Source of the DNA: Heterocephalus glaber
Lineage: Eukaryota > Chordata > Mammalia > Rodentia > Bathyergidae
Direction of reading: 5' to 3'
Assembly (NCBI RefSeq): GCF_000247695.1
Contig: NW_004624782.1
Span: forward strand, 12,694,495-12,758,494
DNA: 64,000 nucleotides
The position numbers were made by a program, and so were the translations under genes. Below are positions 44,666 to 55,174 of the stretch, in pieces. The notes below the pieces were generated by a model that saw only the letters and a list, made by a program, of their open reading frames with translations, made no database searches and was not told where the DNA came from. Position 1 is the stretch's first letter. Every line of letters begins with the position of its first letter.

Positions 44666-45169
44666 GGGCTCTTACTAAAAGGGGCGTAAGCCGAGGAGGT
44701 TATGCTTCCTTGGGAGCTGGCTGGGAGGTAGAAGGCTTTGGGTGCTTCCCCAAGAAAGGGGAGGGGCCTTCAAGGGGCAGTAGTTCACCAACGGCTCTGC
44801 GTGAGGCGCGGGGTCCAGGTGGCCTGGCCAGGGCTCCCTCGGGAAGGCCAGATGAGGCCCCCATGGGCCCTTCGTGGGAGTCACCACCAGTGAGTCCCAG
44901 GCCAGCTCCCCCTCCTTAGATTCCAGGAAGCAGCAGCAGCTAGGCCTGGGAGGGCCAAAGTCCCCCTCCAGACCACCCCTCCTCCACCCCCATTGCTTGG
45001 CCACACCTGGAGAGCAGAGGGACCCACAGTGCAGCACAGCCCCCACTGGGGAAGCTTGTCCTTGTCAGAGCGGGAAGGAACCGGCGGCATGGTTCTTAAT
45101 GTCAAGTGCACCGCGCCAGGCAGCGGACGCACTTTTTGTTTTAGAGGAGCACCCCATAAAACCCAGAGC

Positions 45170-45310
45170 TGGCATTTGGACCCTCCACAGGCATGAGCTG
45201 TGTGGCCTTGGGCAAGTCGTTGTCCTCTGGGTCTCAGTTTCCCCTGCTATAGAACGGGGCACCACCAGCTCCTACTTCCTGAGGTGGCTGTGAGGACTGA
45301 AGGAATCTAT
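45170..45310 (+). repeat. MIR SINE
   Basis: gagctgtgtggccttgggca, gggtctcagtttcccc, ctgtgaggactgaagg. Confidence 0.8.
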
Positions 45311-45754
45311 TGCAGGTAAATCACTTGAGCTGCGCCTGCTTCTTAGGGTTTGAGCTTATGATTTCTCTCGCACCCTGCTGGGGTAGGCAAATGAGCTGAT
45401 CCGAAGCCAGGAGGCCTGCTGTGACTTCCCACAGTGTCAGCACTCCTTCCTGGGGCTTTAGCACCCTGGAGGGAAAGAGAATGTTCCCATAGCTGGCAGA
45501 GGCTGGGCTGGGGTGGTCCTGGAAGGCTAGGAGAGTGCAGGGCTGGGGCAGACAGGACAACCGAGTCTCCCTGCTCATGGTCAGGCCCAGAGAGGGTGCA
45601 CAACCCTAGCCCCACCTCCCTGGGCAGAAGGGCCTTACCTGCTCCTGAGCAGAGGGCTCCTGGCCTTACGGGGAGAAGGTGCTCACTCCCTGGGAGCCCA
45701 GGTGTCTCCAGTAGAGCTGAAGAGGCCAGCAGTTAGTGTGGCTTGGCTAGAAAG

Positions 45755-45925
45755 CACACTGGACCCAGCTGTGTGGCTTGGGCAAGAGTCCTAGCCTCTC
45801 TGGGCCCAGATCCCTGTCTGTAGGAAAGGGGACACCTCAGCGCCTGCCTCGAAGGGCCACAGCGAGGACTGAGTGGGTGGGTGTTTGCAGAGCACGTGAA
45901 TGGTGCCTGCTGTTAATCTTGAGCC
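45755..45925 (+). repeat. MIR SINE
   Basis: ctgtgtggcttgggcaagag, ctctctgggcccagatc, gtgtttgcagagcacgtg. It underlies part of a 303-codon antisense frame that I reject. Confidence 0.75.
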
Positions 45926-46424
45926 GGAAGCCTGAGCACAAAGGGATGGACGCTGAGGGCACAGGGCAAGGGGCTTTCCTTGGTTTCCTCTTCTGGGACT
46001 CGGGGCAGATTCTGGCCACACTCCGACCACTCCCACATAGTCCATGAGGTGGCAGGCCGAAGCACCCAGTAGGGCTGAGCCCAGCTTCCACCGTGGCTGG
46101 ACGTAGGCACAGCTTTTCTGTCCCAGGCCTCTGTTCGCACAGGAGCCGCAGCAGAGGAAGTCGGTAGCTGAAGGCTGCTCCGGGCACCGTGGAGGGCGCT
46201 GCTGCGGGCAGAGCCAGTCCGAGTGCAAGGCCCAGGCCATGGCGTGTGTCTGCGTCTCGGGCCCAGTACATGGGTCAGCTGCCGGAAGTCCGCTCAGGCC
46301 CAGGTGCGGTGTGCTTCTCAGCAGCAGTGGGAGCCAGCTCCCTGTGTGGCCTCCCAGCCCTCTCTGACACTGGTTGCCCCTCCTCCTCTGCATGTGCTGC
46401 ACGCAGCCTTCTCGCTGAGGCCTG

Positions 46425-46640
46425 TGCTCAACACCTGTCAACAGTTTCCTTCCCCTTCCTGCTTTCCCTTTCCCTCCAGGACTTCTCACTGCCTGACACA
46501 CATCTCCTACCTTTGCCATCATCTGCTGCCAAACAGAACCTAAGCTTCTTGAGAACAAGGTGGTTTGTGTGGCGCATAGATGGATTCCAGATCTGAGAAT
46601 AAGCCAGGTACATAGTAGGTGCTCAACAAACATGCCTGGT
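46425..46640 (+). mobile_element. L2 LINE 3' fragment
   Basis: aacctaagcttcttgagaac and acatagtaggtgctcaacaaa follow the L2 3' end order. Confidence 0.75.
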
Positions 46641-46814
46641 ATGCTCTGGAACCAGACATGCTCTCCAAGCCCCTGCCTAGCTGTGGACCCTAGACACTGC
46701 ACTCAATCATTGTTTCTGCTGTGAGCTATAATGGGAATAATAAACAGCTTCTCCTAAGATTGTTGGGAAGCTTAAAAGACTCACTGTGTATGAAGAACTT
46801 TTGTGTTCTGTTTT

Positions 46815-46885
46815 GTTTTGTTTTTGCTTTTGCAGTACTGGAGATTGGACAGGGCCTTCACACTGAGCTACACCCCAGCCCTGTT
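46815..46885 (-). repeat. Old ID element, partly deleted
   Basis: tgcagtactggagattggac, cactgagctacaccccagcc. Confidence 0.7.
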
Positions 46886-47769
46886 TGTAATTGTTTCCGT
46901 TCTGAGTCAAGGTTTTGCCAAGTCACTGAATTTCCCAGATGAGACTCAAACTGGAGATCTTCTTGCCTCAGCCTTCCAACTGCTAAGACTGCAGGCATGC
47001 GCTGCTGCGTGCGCTACTTCAGTGGCATGTGGATGCTGGCTCCTACTAACACTGCTAGAACCTGCACCATGCTCTTCCCCTCTTACTGATGAGGACATGG
47101 ACGCACAGACAGAAAGGGACTGGGCTAGAGCTCCTTGATCAGGAGCAGCGTAGCCTGCCTGAGCCTGGGCTGCTGGCTGCTAGGCGAGGCTGCATCCTTG
47201 TCTGGCCCTCTGCTCACCGGCCATCTGCCCGGAGGTCCCCATGTCCCCTAGTGGCCACCCAGCCAAAGCCCCTGCCAGTCTGCACCATGTTACACTCCAT
47301 GGGTACCTGGGGGAGTGGGCCTGGCTCCCACTTCCCACAAGGCCAGGAGAGGCCAGGCAGCTTGTTCAGCTCCAGGCTCCAGCTGTAGGCAGGCAGCGTC
47401 ACAGACTATTAATAGCCACCAAGGATGTGCCCGGGGAAGGGGCAGACTGCGTGCCAGCTGGGAGGGGAGGGGAGGGGAGGCTGAGGGTGGAGCCAGACAC
47501 GGTGCCTCACACGCAGATGGCTCAGGGAACCCACTGCCAGGCGGGGGCAGTAGTGGAGAGTGCACGCTTCCCACTCCTCGGCTTCACTGGGACCGTCCCA
47601 GCTCTACCTCAGTGTCCTTGTCTGGGAGATGGCTCAGATGGCCACAGCCCCTTCTAGCTCAGGCTGCCTCGGGGTGACATTTGACAGACCCAGGACAGCT
47701 CCCTGGTTGGAAGAGGAGCCCAAGCCCCGACAGCAGCAGAACCAGGCCTGGCCCCTCTGTCTACCTAGT

Positions 47770-47858
47770 TCTTTTTTTTTTTTTTGGTACCGGGGATCGA
47801 ACTCGGGTCCTTACACTTGCAAGGCAGGTGGTGGAGCCACTGAGCTAAATTCCTGGCC
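47770..47858 (-). repeat. tRNA-derived SINE (young ID-like family)
   Basis: TSD ctacctagttctttt on both sides. Confidence 0.93.
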
Positions 47859-47904
47859 CTCTACCTAGTTCTTTTGTTGGTGGTGGTGGGTTTTGTTTTG
47901 TTTT

Positions 47905-48096
47905 GTTTTGTTTTGTTAGTACTGGGGATTGAACCCAGAGGCTTTGCATTTGAGCTGCATCTCCAGCCCTCTTGTTTTTTATTTTGAGACAGAGGCTCAC
48001 TAAGCTGCCCGGGCTGGGCTCGAACTTCCCATCCTCCTGCCTCAGCCTCCCAGAGTGCTGGGGTACAGGAGGGCACCCCCACACCGGGTCTGTCAG
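47905..48096 (-). repeat. B1-ID fusion SINE, antisense
   Basis: ID part agtactggggattgaaccca, then B1 gagacagaggctcactaagc, ctgcctcagcctcccagagt. Close behind the tRNA-derived SINE at 47770-47858. Confidence 0.85.
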
Positions 48097-48119
48097 GCCA
48101 ATTCCTGCCAAGCCTGCCC

Positions 48120-48285
48120 TATGCCAAGCACTTTAAGACATGCTCGTTTCATTCCCACTGGAGTCTGCCATATGCAGTGGGCATTTGCAGCCCCGTTGTG
48201 CTGATGGGCAAACTGAGGTTAGGCTGCTGGCACAGCCTGGCCCAAGGTCATGCCACTGAACAGGGGCAGAGTTCAGATTTGGACC
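48120..48285 (-). repeat. MIR-type SINE
   Basis: tgatgggcaaactgaggtta, cccaaggtcatgccactgaa, ggcagagttcagatttgg: antisense MIR core. Confidence 0.75.
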
Positions 48286-48944
48286 CCGAAAGGAAGACAG
48301 GGATATTCTGTTCCCCTTCCCCCTTTGGAAATGGAATAGAATGTTTGGTGGGGTCTATGTCTGTAGCAGAGGACTGTAGGGAGGAAAAGGTCTTATCTAG
48401 AGGGGCCCCTGGTTTAGTGTGTAGACGTGGAGATTTCTCAGGGAAGAAGGTCCTGAGCCTCAAAGTAGTCCTGGAAGGCACAAAACCACTAAGTTAGCTC
48501 ATTTCATAGATGGAAACCTGAGGCGAGGGTGGCTAGCCAGGCTCCCAGGGGCCGCAGCAGAGGCCGGAACCCCGCCAGCCTCCTGACAGGCTCCACCTGG
48601 GGCCAGAGGGCCTAGCACGGCCTTCCCCACACCTGGCACACAGGTCAGATTGCTGCTGTGGCTTAAACCAACGTGAGGGGCAGGGGCGTCCTTCAGTCAG
48701 TGGAAAGCACAGATAGCCAGCCTGGGATGCCTGTTTGGGGACAGAGAGCACAGCCTGGCCCCGGTGGGGACCAGGGGCACTGGGCCAGCCATCAGCCCTC
48801 ATGGCTGGCAGGTGGGTGGCCCCCTGTCCTGATACCCACCTCTGGGATCGCCTGCTCCCCAGCATGCCTGGCCCCTGGCCCCCCAGGATTGTACCTGATG
48901 CGGTTTGTGTTCACTCACTTCCCCTCCTGTCCCCAGGGAGCCGT

Positions 48945-49400
48945 TTGTTCATCTACTCAGCAGGTGTTTATGAAGTGCCTACTGTGTGCCAGGCCCCACG
49001 GGAGCTCCGGGGATACAGCTGGGAATGAGACTGGACAACAAAGTTCCTGCCCTCTAGGTGCCTGAGTGCCAGTGGGGAGAGACATTCACAGTAAATGCCA
49101 TGGGTCGGTAAATTATGTAATACACTTGAAAGTCATAGGCTCTGCTTGGGAAGAAGTAGAGCAGAGCGTGGGGGATGGGAGGGCGGCCCTGCTGGAGAAG
49201 GCGCTGTCTGGGCAGAACTGGAGAGGGGCTGTGTGGTGTGGGGAGAGCTATGCCCAGGGACAGATGGGGAGGGAGGGTCACCGCAGAGGGGTACGGGAAG
49301 GGCCCTGGGGAGAGGAGCTGATGGAGGTGTGGAGTGTGGGGCTGGGAGAGCGGTTAGGAAGGCCAGGGACAGTGGGGGTGACCAACCAGCTTAGGTGCGG
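48945..49400 (-). mobile_element. Ancient LINE-type repeat (L2/CR1-like)
   Basis: ttcatctactcagcaggtgt, agtgcctactgtgtgccagg, ggggatacagctgggaatga and cctgccctctaggtg follow the antisense L2-type end. The 3' half, rich in aga/ggg, is less certain. Confidence 0.65.
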
Positions 49401-50029
49401 GGGAGCAGGCTCCTTTACCAACATCCGGTACGGACTCTAGAGTTACTTTATGCAAGAACAAGCAGATGAGAACCTTGTTCTTATTTCCCCCCATTCCGAG
49501 ACAGTGCACTCACTGTCTGGAACTGCCTGGCCCCATCCCAAACTGATATGGGGCCCAGAGAGGAGGCGCTGGTGGCAGCTGCTGTGTCCCACCAGGAAGA
49601 GCCCCCTGCGTGGCTGGGAGCAGGGGTACAGCTCCTGCACGGCACTGGGCACTGTGAAATTCAGACGCACTCATCTTTCAACCCAGCAACCACAGTTTTA
49701 GGGTTTACTGTAGAGACACATCTGCACATGCTGCAGAATGACTTATAGACAGGGCTACTCACTGTTGCTAGCAGGAGAAGGCTGGGCATGACCTGCGTCT
49801 CTCTCGGTAGGTGTTTGGCTAAATAAATGTCAGAGTAGCCACATGTGTCTTTCCAGCCCTGGGCCCTGGCTCCCGATTCTGAGCAGTTCCTCTCTGCCGG
49901 GTTCCCTGTCCTACCCTAGGGCCTCTCCTAGCCTTGCCTGGGTGCTGTCCACTCCTGTGGTGCTGAAGACAGTGGGGCTGCAGAGAGGCCTGGAGACAGG
50001 AGTGGAATGAGGGAAACCAGGGAAAGAGG

Positions 50030-50195
50030 CGTTCTGTGTCTGGCTCTGCTGCTACTCATGAGCTGGGCAAATTTGGGCAAGTTGTTCAGCCCTGCTGAGT
50101 CTCAGTGTCTTGTGAAACGGAGTTTCTACGAAGATTAAATGACAGCAGCATTGTAAAGCATTGGCACATTGAGAAAATTAATGGTCATTCTTATC
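50030..50195 (+). repeat. MIR SINE
   Basis: tctgctgctactcatgagct, aaatttgggcaagttgttc, gaagattaaatgacagcag. Confidence 0.8.
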
Positions 50196-50204
50196 AGATA
50201 GTAA

Positions 50205-50350
50205 AGCATAGTGGTTAAGCTCTTGGACACCAGAGTGATGGTGCCTGAATATGAATCTTGGCTCTGCTACTTCTCAGATGGATGATTTTGATAAGGACCA
50301 TGAATGCCCTCGATTTCCTCATGGATAAATTGGGGTCAGTAATAGTCCTT
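50205..50350 (+). repeat. MIR SINE (second, adjacent copy)
   Basis: agcatagtggttaagctctt, cttggctctgctacttctca and cctcatggataaattggggt cover the MIR 5' region. It stops where an LTR begins (50350). Confidence 0.8.
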
Positions 50351-50595
50351 ATGTTAGTCGCTTTCCTATTTCTGGGACAAAATACTCAACACATGTTTAT
50401 TTGGCTTGCAGTTTCCACTGGATGGAATAGCAGAGGGCAGCTGCCCATCCCATGGCAGCCAGGAAGCAGGGCAGGGGCCAGTGCCAGAGAGGAATGGGCA
50501 GGGAATCAAATGTGGTACCCAGGGCCGCACCTCGTGGTCCCCAGACACTCCCGGGAGCGTGCTCTACCAATCTGCTAGGTGTTTTCTAACCCAGG
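50350..50595 (-). mobile_element. MaLR-type LTR fragment
   Basis: tgttagtcgctttcctattt ctgggacaaaatactcaac, tgtttatttggcttgcagtt. Truncated on the right. Confidence 0.6.
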
Positions 50596-50666
50596 AAAGT
50601 CAGGATGAACGATCATAGTTCCCATGTCGCTGAAGAAGGTGAGGATTAAATTTGTTCACTTATGGG

Positions 50667-50747
50667 CAGGGGATTTAGCTCAGTGGTTTCTCCGCCTGCT
50701 GAGCAAGTGCAAGGATGCGAGTTTGATCCCTGGTACAAAAAAAAAAT
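50667..50747 (+). repeat. tRNA-derived SINE (young ID-like family)
   Basis: Intact A and B boxes and a poly-A; flanks ttgttcacttatg / ttggtccccttatg. Confidence 0.88.
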
Positions 50748-50929
50748 TGGTCCCCTTATGTGAGGCACCAGGCATATGACAGGGCTTCCCTGCGTGTTAG
50801 CTGTTTGCCATCACTTTCCTGTCCGCTGTCATTGTCCATCTTGGCACCTCAGCCTCTGTCCATGGTGACCAGTGCCAGTCACAGCGAACCCACCTCTGCT
50901 GTGCTGGGACATGGGCTGTCTGCACCTCT

Positions 50930-51050
50930 CCTGCAGCACCCGCCCCTGACTTACTGTGTGACCAGGTGCAAGTCACTGTTCCCTACTGACCATCAGTTGC
51001 TACGTCTGTAAAGTGAGGCTAAAGATGCTTCACGCAGTCCCTGAGAAAAT
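50930..51050 (+). repeat. MIR SINE
   Basis: cttactgtgtgaccaggtgc, tctgtaaagtgaggctaaag. Confidence 0.65.
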
Positions 51051-52274
51051 AACTGCCTACAGGGTCACATCCAGGAAAGCCAAGATATAAAAAGTTGCAA
51101 CTTCCCAAACATGTAAGGAATTATTCACCCAGCCTTTGTCACGCCTTGGCTATGTGCTGGGAATAGCAAGATGATTAAGGCAGGGGCTTGCTTTCAAGGA
51201 GCTCTGGCTGGGTTAGGTACACTTGTCTGGAGTCTAGGCGAGGAGCTAAATAAGCCCAGCTCCAAGCAGCTTACTTAAGCCCAAAGGGAAATTTACTGAT
51301 TCATGAAATAAATGTTCAGGAGTAGAAATGCCATTAGGTGTGCCAGGCCCAGGCCTCACAGTCACCAGAAACCTCTCCATCTTCCAGTGCTGCTTCCCCC
51401 TCACGTGGCGGTGTCACCCCCAGCAGCTGCAGACCTGTGTGCTCCATCTCCGAGGGTCTCCTTCAGCCACGTGTCCGTCTCTGGGGTGGATGTGTGGGTT
51501 GGCCAGGACTGGGTCAGGCCCATCCCAAAGCCAGGGTAGAATTCACCCTACTGAGCCATGTGGGCCAGGAGAGGGGCTGTCATGGAAGAAGGGAGAGTGG
51601 ATGCTGAGCAGGAAAAAGCAGCACTGCCCATTCAAGAAACCACTGAAAATGCGTGAGCAAGGCAAGGACTGAGTCCTGTCTGGCCTTAAGACCAGGTATC
51701 TGACTGCCGTAGAGGAGGGTAGGGGAGCAGCCTGGAGATAGAGGAGTGCAGTTGAGCGCTGACCACCATGCAGGCTGCAGAGTGCAGCTCCAGCCCTTCT
51801 CCTTCCAGAAAGCAGTGAGCTGAGTGAGAGGCCAAGGGTTTCCCCTTCCCCCTCATCCCATCACATGCTTGCTTTTTTCAGGGAGATGATTAATAGAAAC
51901 ACCAATCCGAGAAGAGAGACGGCCCACCAGTCCTTGGATGACCCTTCCAGGCCAGCCTTTGTTAGGGCACCCTTGGAGTTTGCCCATGCTAGGGACACAG
52001 CCTGAGGGAGGGGGACCTGGGAAGGAGGAGAGAACCCGAGGACTCCAGAGTGAGAATCAGAGAGGCAGCCTGCATCACTTGGTCCAACTGCAACCCCACT
52101 GAGTCCCCACAGAGGGGCTTCTAGCCTCTGCTTCCATCCCCCGGGAAGTGGGGAATGCACCTCCTCCCTGCTCTGTCTTCTTTGAGTTGCTCTCTGCCTG
52201 GGTCTGTCTGCTTCTGGGAGCCTCACAGGACCCAGGGCAGAAGCCCAAAGGCCAGAGTTCCTTAGCCCATCTGA

Positions 52275-52660
52275 GCCTCATAGCTGTCTTGGTCCATTTA
52301 GTGCCACTATATCCAGAGTCCAGAGGTTGGGCGGCTTAAAACAAACACGAGTTTATTCTTACAGCTCTGGAGGCTGGGAGACCCGAGGTCAAGGTGCTGG
52401 CATCTGATGAGGACCTTCTTTCTGCATCATCCCACAGGGGGAGGTAGAAGGCCAAGAGGGGAGTGGGCTGAAAGGGGCTGAAGTTGTCCTTTTCTAAGCA
52501 GCCTACCCCTGCAGTAGCAACATTAACCCACTGATTTGGGCAGAGCCATTACAGCCTCTCTTAGAGATCCCACCTCTTAATATGGTGAAAATGGCAACTA
52601 AGTTTCAAAGTAGCTTTTGGAGGGGATGTTGGAGCTGTAGTCATATTCCTTTCTGCAAAG
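52275..52660 (-). mobile_element. MaLR-type solo LTR (MLT1/MST-like)
   Basis: tgtcttggtccatttagtgc, ggcggcttaaaacaaacacg, acagctctggaggctgggag, tcttagagatcccacctctt. Confidence 0.7.
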
Positions 52661-52689
52661 GAGGGCAGGGGGAGTAGTGAGCATCTGCC

Positions 52690-52790
52690 ATCCGGGATTG
52701 TTATGTGATTTGACCCACAGTGGTTAGCAAAGCTCCTGGCATATGGTAAACCCTCAATATGTGTTTGCCAGGATTATTATTCTCCTGCAA
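52690..52790 (+). repeat. MIR/L2 3' end
   Basis: aaagctcctggcatatggta aaccctcaatatgtg is the MIR/L2 tail. Confidence 0.55.
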
Positions 52791-52964
52791 GAGAGGATAG
52801 GAGTAGGCCCTCTTCTCTACAGACTTGTCCCTCCCTTCCGACGCCGGTATTCGGTTCTGGTCACTCGGCCCCAGTGTTATTACTGTCCTGGGTGACCTGA
52901 CCACTGGCTGGGCAGTGGAGCACCCTGAGGTTCACACTTAGCTCTTTGCTTACTGGCTACATAA

Positions 52965-53200
52965 CTCTTGCATCAGGGCGTGCTAGCTGCTGGGACAAAT
53001 AAGCCCACATGTCAGCAGTCTAACACAGTAGATGCTTGCTTCTGCCTCATACATTAGTACAGGGTGGGTCGTTCTCCTTAGCGTGGAGCCTTCCACATCC
53101 TTCCTCGGGCACCTGGTCTCCTCCCGCCCGAAGCTCCACTACCTTTTAGGGTACACCAAGCCAGCACCTAGAAAAAAAAAACGGAGGAGCCTTCCCTACT
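52965..53200 (-). mobile_element. LTR or old DNA-repeat fragment
   Basis: gtgctagctgctgggacaaa taagccc and gcagtctaacacagtagatg resemble an antisense MLT-type LTR, but the rest is diverged. Confidence 0.4.
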
Positions 53201-53479
53201 TCAGAGAAGCCCCTTCCTGGCAGTGGCATGGATCACTTCTGTTCACATTCCTGTGGGGAAACCCAGCCACGGGCCATGCCCGGATGCGCGGGAGGCTGGG
53301 AATGTGGCTCCCTGCAGGGTGGCCACTTTCCCATGGTGCCCTTGTGCTGTAGGAGAGGAAGCACACGTGCTGGGGGACAGTTGGCCATCACTGACATGAC
53401 AAGGCGCAAATCATCCTCCTCTTGGGCCTCCTTCATCCGAGTAGAAAGCATCTCTCACTGTGGCAGTGGTCACCCAGCG

Positions 53480-53555
53480 CTGAATTGTGCACTCACAGGG
53501 TGTGTGTTTTGTGGTATGTAAGTTACACCTCAGTCACACTGTTCTTGTAAAGCAT
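53480..53555 (+). mobile_element. L1 3' end fragment
   Basis: The string tgaattgtgcactcacag... tttgtggtatgtaagttacacctcag resembles the conserved last 70 bases of old mammalian L1 (L1M) 3' UTRs. Confidence 0.55.
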
Positions 53556-53577
53556 AGGCAATTTCACATGACTTGTG

Positions 53578-53790
53578 GCACTGCATGTGTGTGCATATGT
53601 GAATGTGCACCTATGTATATATGTTTATGCTGTGTGCATTGTGCATTTGTGTGCCTGCACCTGGTTATTGTATGTTTGCATGTGTGCATTGTCTATGCTC
53701 ATGTGTTTGTGTCTGCATGTGTGTATTTGCGCATCTGCACACATGTGTATATGCTTGGTGTCTGTGTTTGCGTGTGCATGTGTGCAGTGG
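53578..53790. repeat. Degenerate TG/CA-rich tract
   Basis: About 210 bp of imperfect tgtg/catg alternation (gcatgtgtgtgcatatgtga), probably an old decayed microsatellite. Confidence 0.75.
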
Positions 53791-54369
53791 GCATGGAGCT
53801 CAGCGTGGACCCGAGATGGACGCTGAGTTGAGTGTAGCTGCACAAGGGTGGCATGCAGCCGAGCCTCCCGCCAACAGAAAGTGGTAGGTGGTTCAGTCTT
53901 GCTTCTTGATTGGGAAACCCTCCCCCCACCACAGCACCCTCCCCACATGTGGCAGAGCTACAACTGCTGCCATGGAGACAGGGGACCCCGCCTGCCCTCA
54001 GCCACACAGATGGAGGATGGAGGAGCTCCCTTGGGGCCAGTGAAGCAAATCCGCAAAGAGCGGGCCCAAGGGGTAGGCCCTGGCCACTGCGGTCGGCCTG
54101 AGTATGAGCAGATGCAGTGCGTGGTTTACAGGGAGAGAGGACAGCACCTGATGCTGCAGGCTCACAGCCCTGGAGCTGCGGCCCGGGCCAGGGACAATGG
54201 TGGTGACAAAGTACTGGGGGCCGAGTGGTCCCCTACGCCAGGCACTCATGCCTCCACCCTGCCAGCCCCTCGGAGAAGCAGATGTGTTGTGCTTCACTCG
54301 CAGCCCCATGTTCCATCGGAAGGAGCTGCCTGTGTGGGGCCTTGGCCAGTGCCTGGCACCGGGTTGGCT

Positions 54370-54640
54370 CTCAGCAGGAGCTGAGGGGGCACCCTGGGCT
54401 GAGACTCTGCCCTCTTCTGAACCTCGGTTTCCCACTCAGCTGCTGGGGGATCTGGGTGAGATGCTCCAGCACCCTGCCTGGGAAACACAGTGGGCTAGGC
54501 ACCAACTCTGGAAGCAATCCCAGCACCAGCTGTGTGACGCTGGGCAAGTTACTTTGTCTTCCTGTGCCTTGTTCTTGTCATCTCTAAAATGATGGTGTAA
54601 TAATAATAACATCTGCCCCGGGAAATGGTGAAGATTGTTG
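54370..54640 (+). repeat. MIR SINEs (one or two copies)
   Basis: A degraded part at 54405-54440 (ttctgaacctcggtttccc) is followed by a clear copy: agctgtgtgacgctgggcaa, gttctt..catctctaaaatgatgg, taataataacatctg. Confidence 0.7.
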
Positions 54641-54659
54641 GCTGCTCTTTGGGTCGGGG

Positions 54660-54795
54660 CCTGGCCTGCAGTAGGTAGGTAGCAGAGCTAGAGTGGTGCT
54701 TTGTTTTCTTCGGTGTGTGGATGTGTAAGCTGCTGGCAGAGAAGCGGTGTGACTTGCTCAAGGTCACACAGCTGACAGTGGTGCACAGTACGGTC
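54660..54795 (-). repeat. MIR SINE
   Basis: gtgacttgctcaaggtcaca, cagctgacagtgg: antisense MIR core. Confidence 0.7.
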
Positions 54796-54879
54796 AAGCC
54801 CAAGGCCGCACTGTTTCTGTCACCCCCTCTGTGCCCCCTAAATCACATGCATACTAACTGGCTCGGCGACTGTGCATAC

Positions 54880-54991
54880 CCGGGGGATGGCCCAGCAGCA
54901 GGGCCACGAGGTTTCCTTCCTTGTCCCCTGCTGACATCTCGCGGAGCAGCAGGTTGAGCAGGAGGAGGGGCCCCAACCGGGACAGGAAGAA
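54880..54991 (-). other. Exon-like open segment on the minus strand
   Basis: A 112-bp segment is bounded on the minus strand by a strong acceptor (ctctttcctcag) and a donor (CCCCGG|gtatgc). It stays open in one frame for 37 codons, reading FFLSRLGPLLLL... with an overwhelmingly G/C third position. I do not recognise the protein and find no partner exons nearby. It could be an isolated exon, a transcribed non-coding piece, or chance. Confidence 0.3.
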
Positions 54992-55099
54992 CTGAGGAAA
55001 GAGAAAGGGGCTGGGAGTGGGTTGTGAGCCAGCTGGAACCCCCTGCCAGGCTCGGCCTGGGAAGGAACACGCACCCCTGTCCAGATCCTGGTCCTCAGC

Positions 55100-55170
55100 A
55101 GAGCGCCTGCAGGGCAGCAGGGAAGGCGTCATGGAGGAGACAGGGTGTGGGGCTGAATGTGGTGCGGCAG
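55100..55170 (-). mobile_element. Short ancient LINE-type fragment
   Basis: cagcagggaaggcgtcatgg aggagacagggtgtggggctgaa matches the 'gtcagggaaggcttcctggaggaggtgacg' type phrase of the same ancient family. It makes the overlapping minus-strand frame unlikely to be coding. Confidence 0.4.
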
Positions 55171-55174
55171 GCGT

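Noticed and set aside
45791..46702. 303-codon minus-strand frame
   Set aside because: It runs across a MIR and an L2 fragment, has no recognisable domain and no splice support.
95..50747. tRNA genes suggested by A and B boxes (tagctcagtggt / gagttcgatcc)
   Set aside because: All are SINEs: poly-A tails, target-site duplications and decayed cloverleaf stems.
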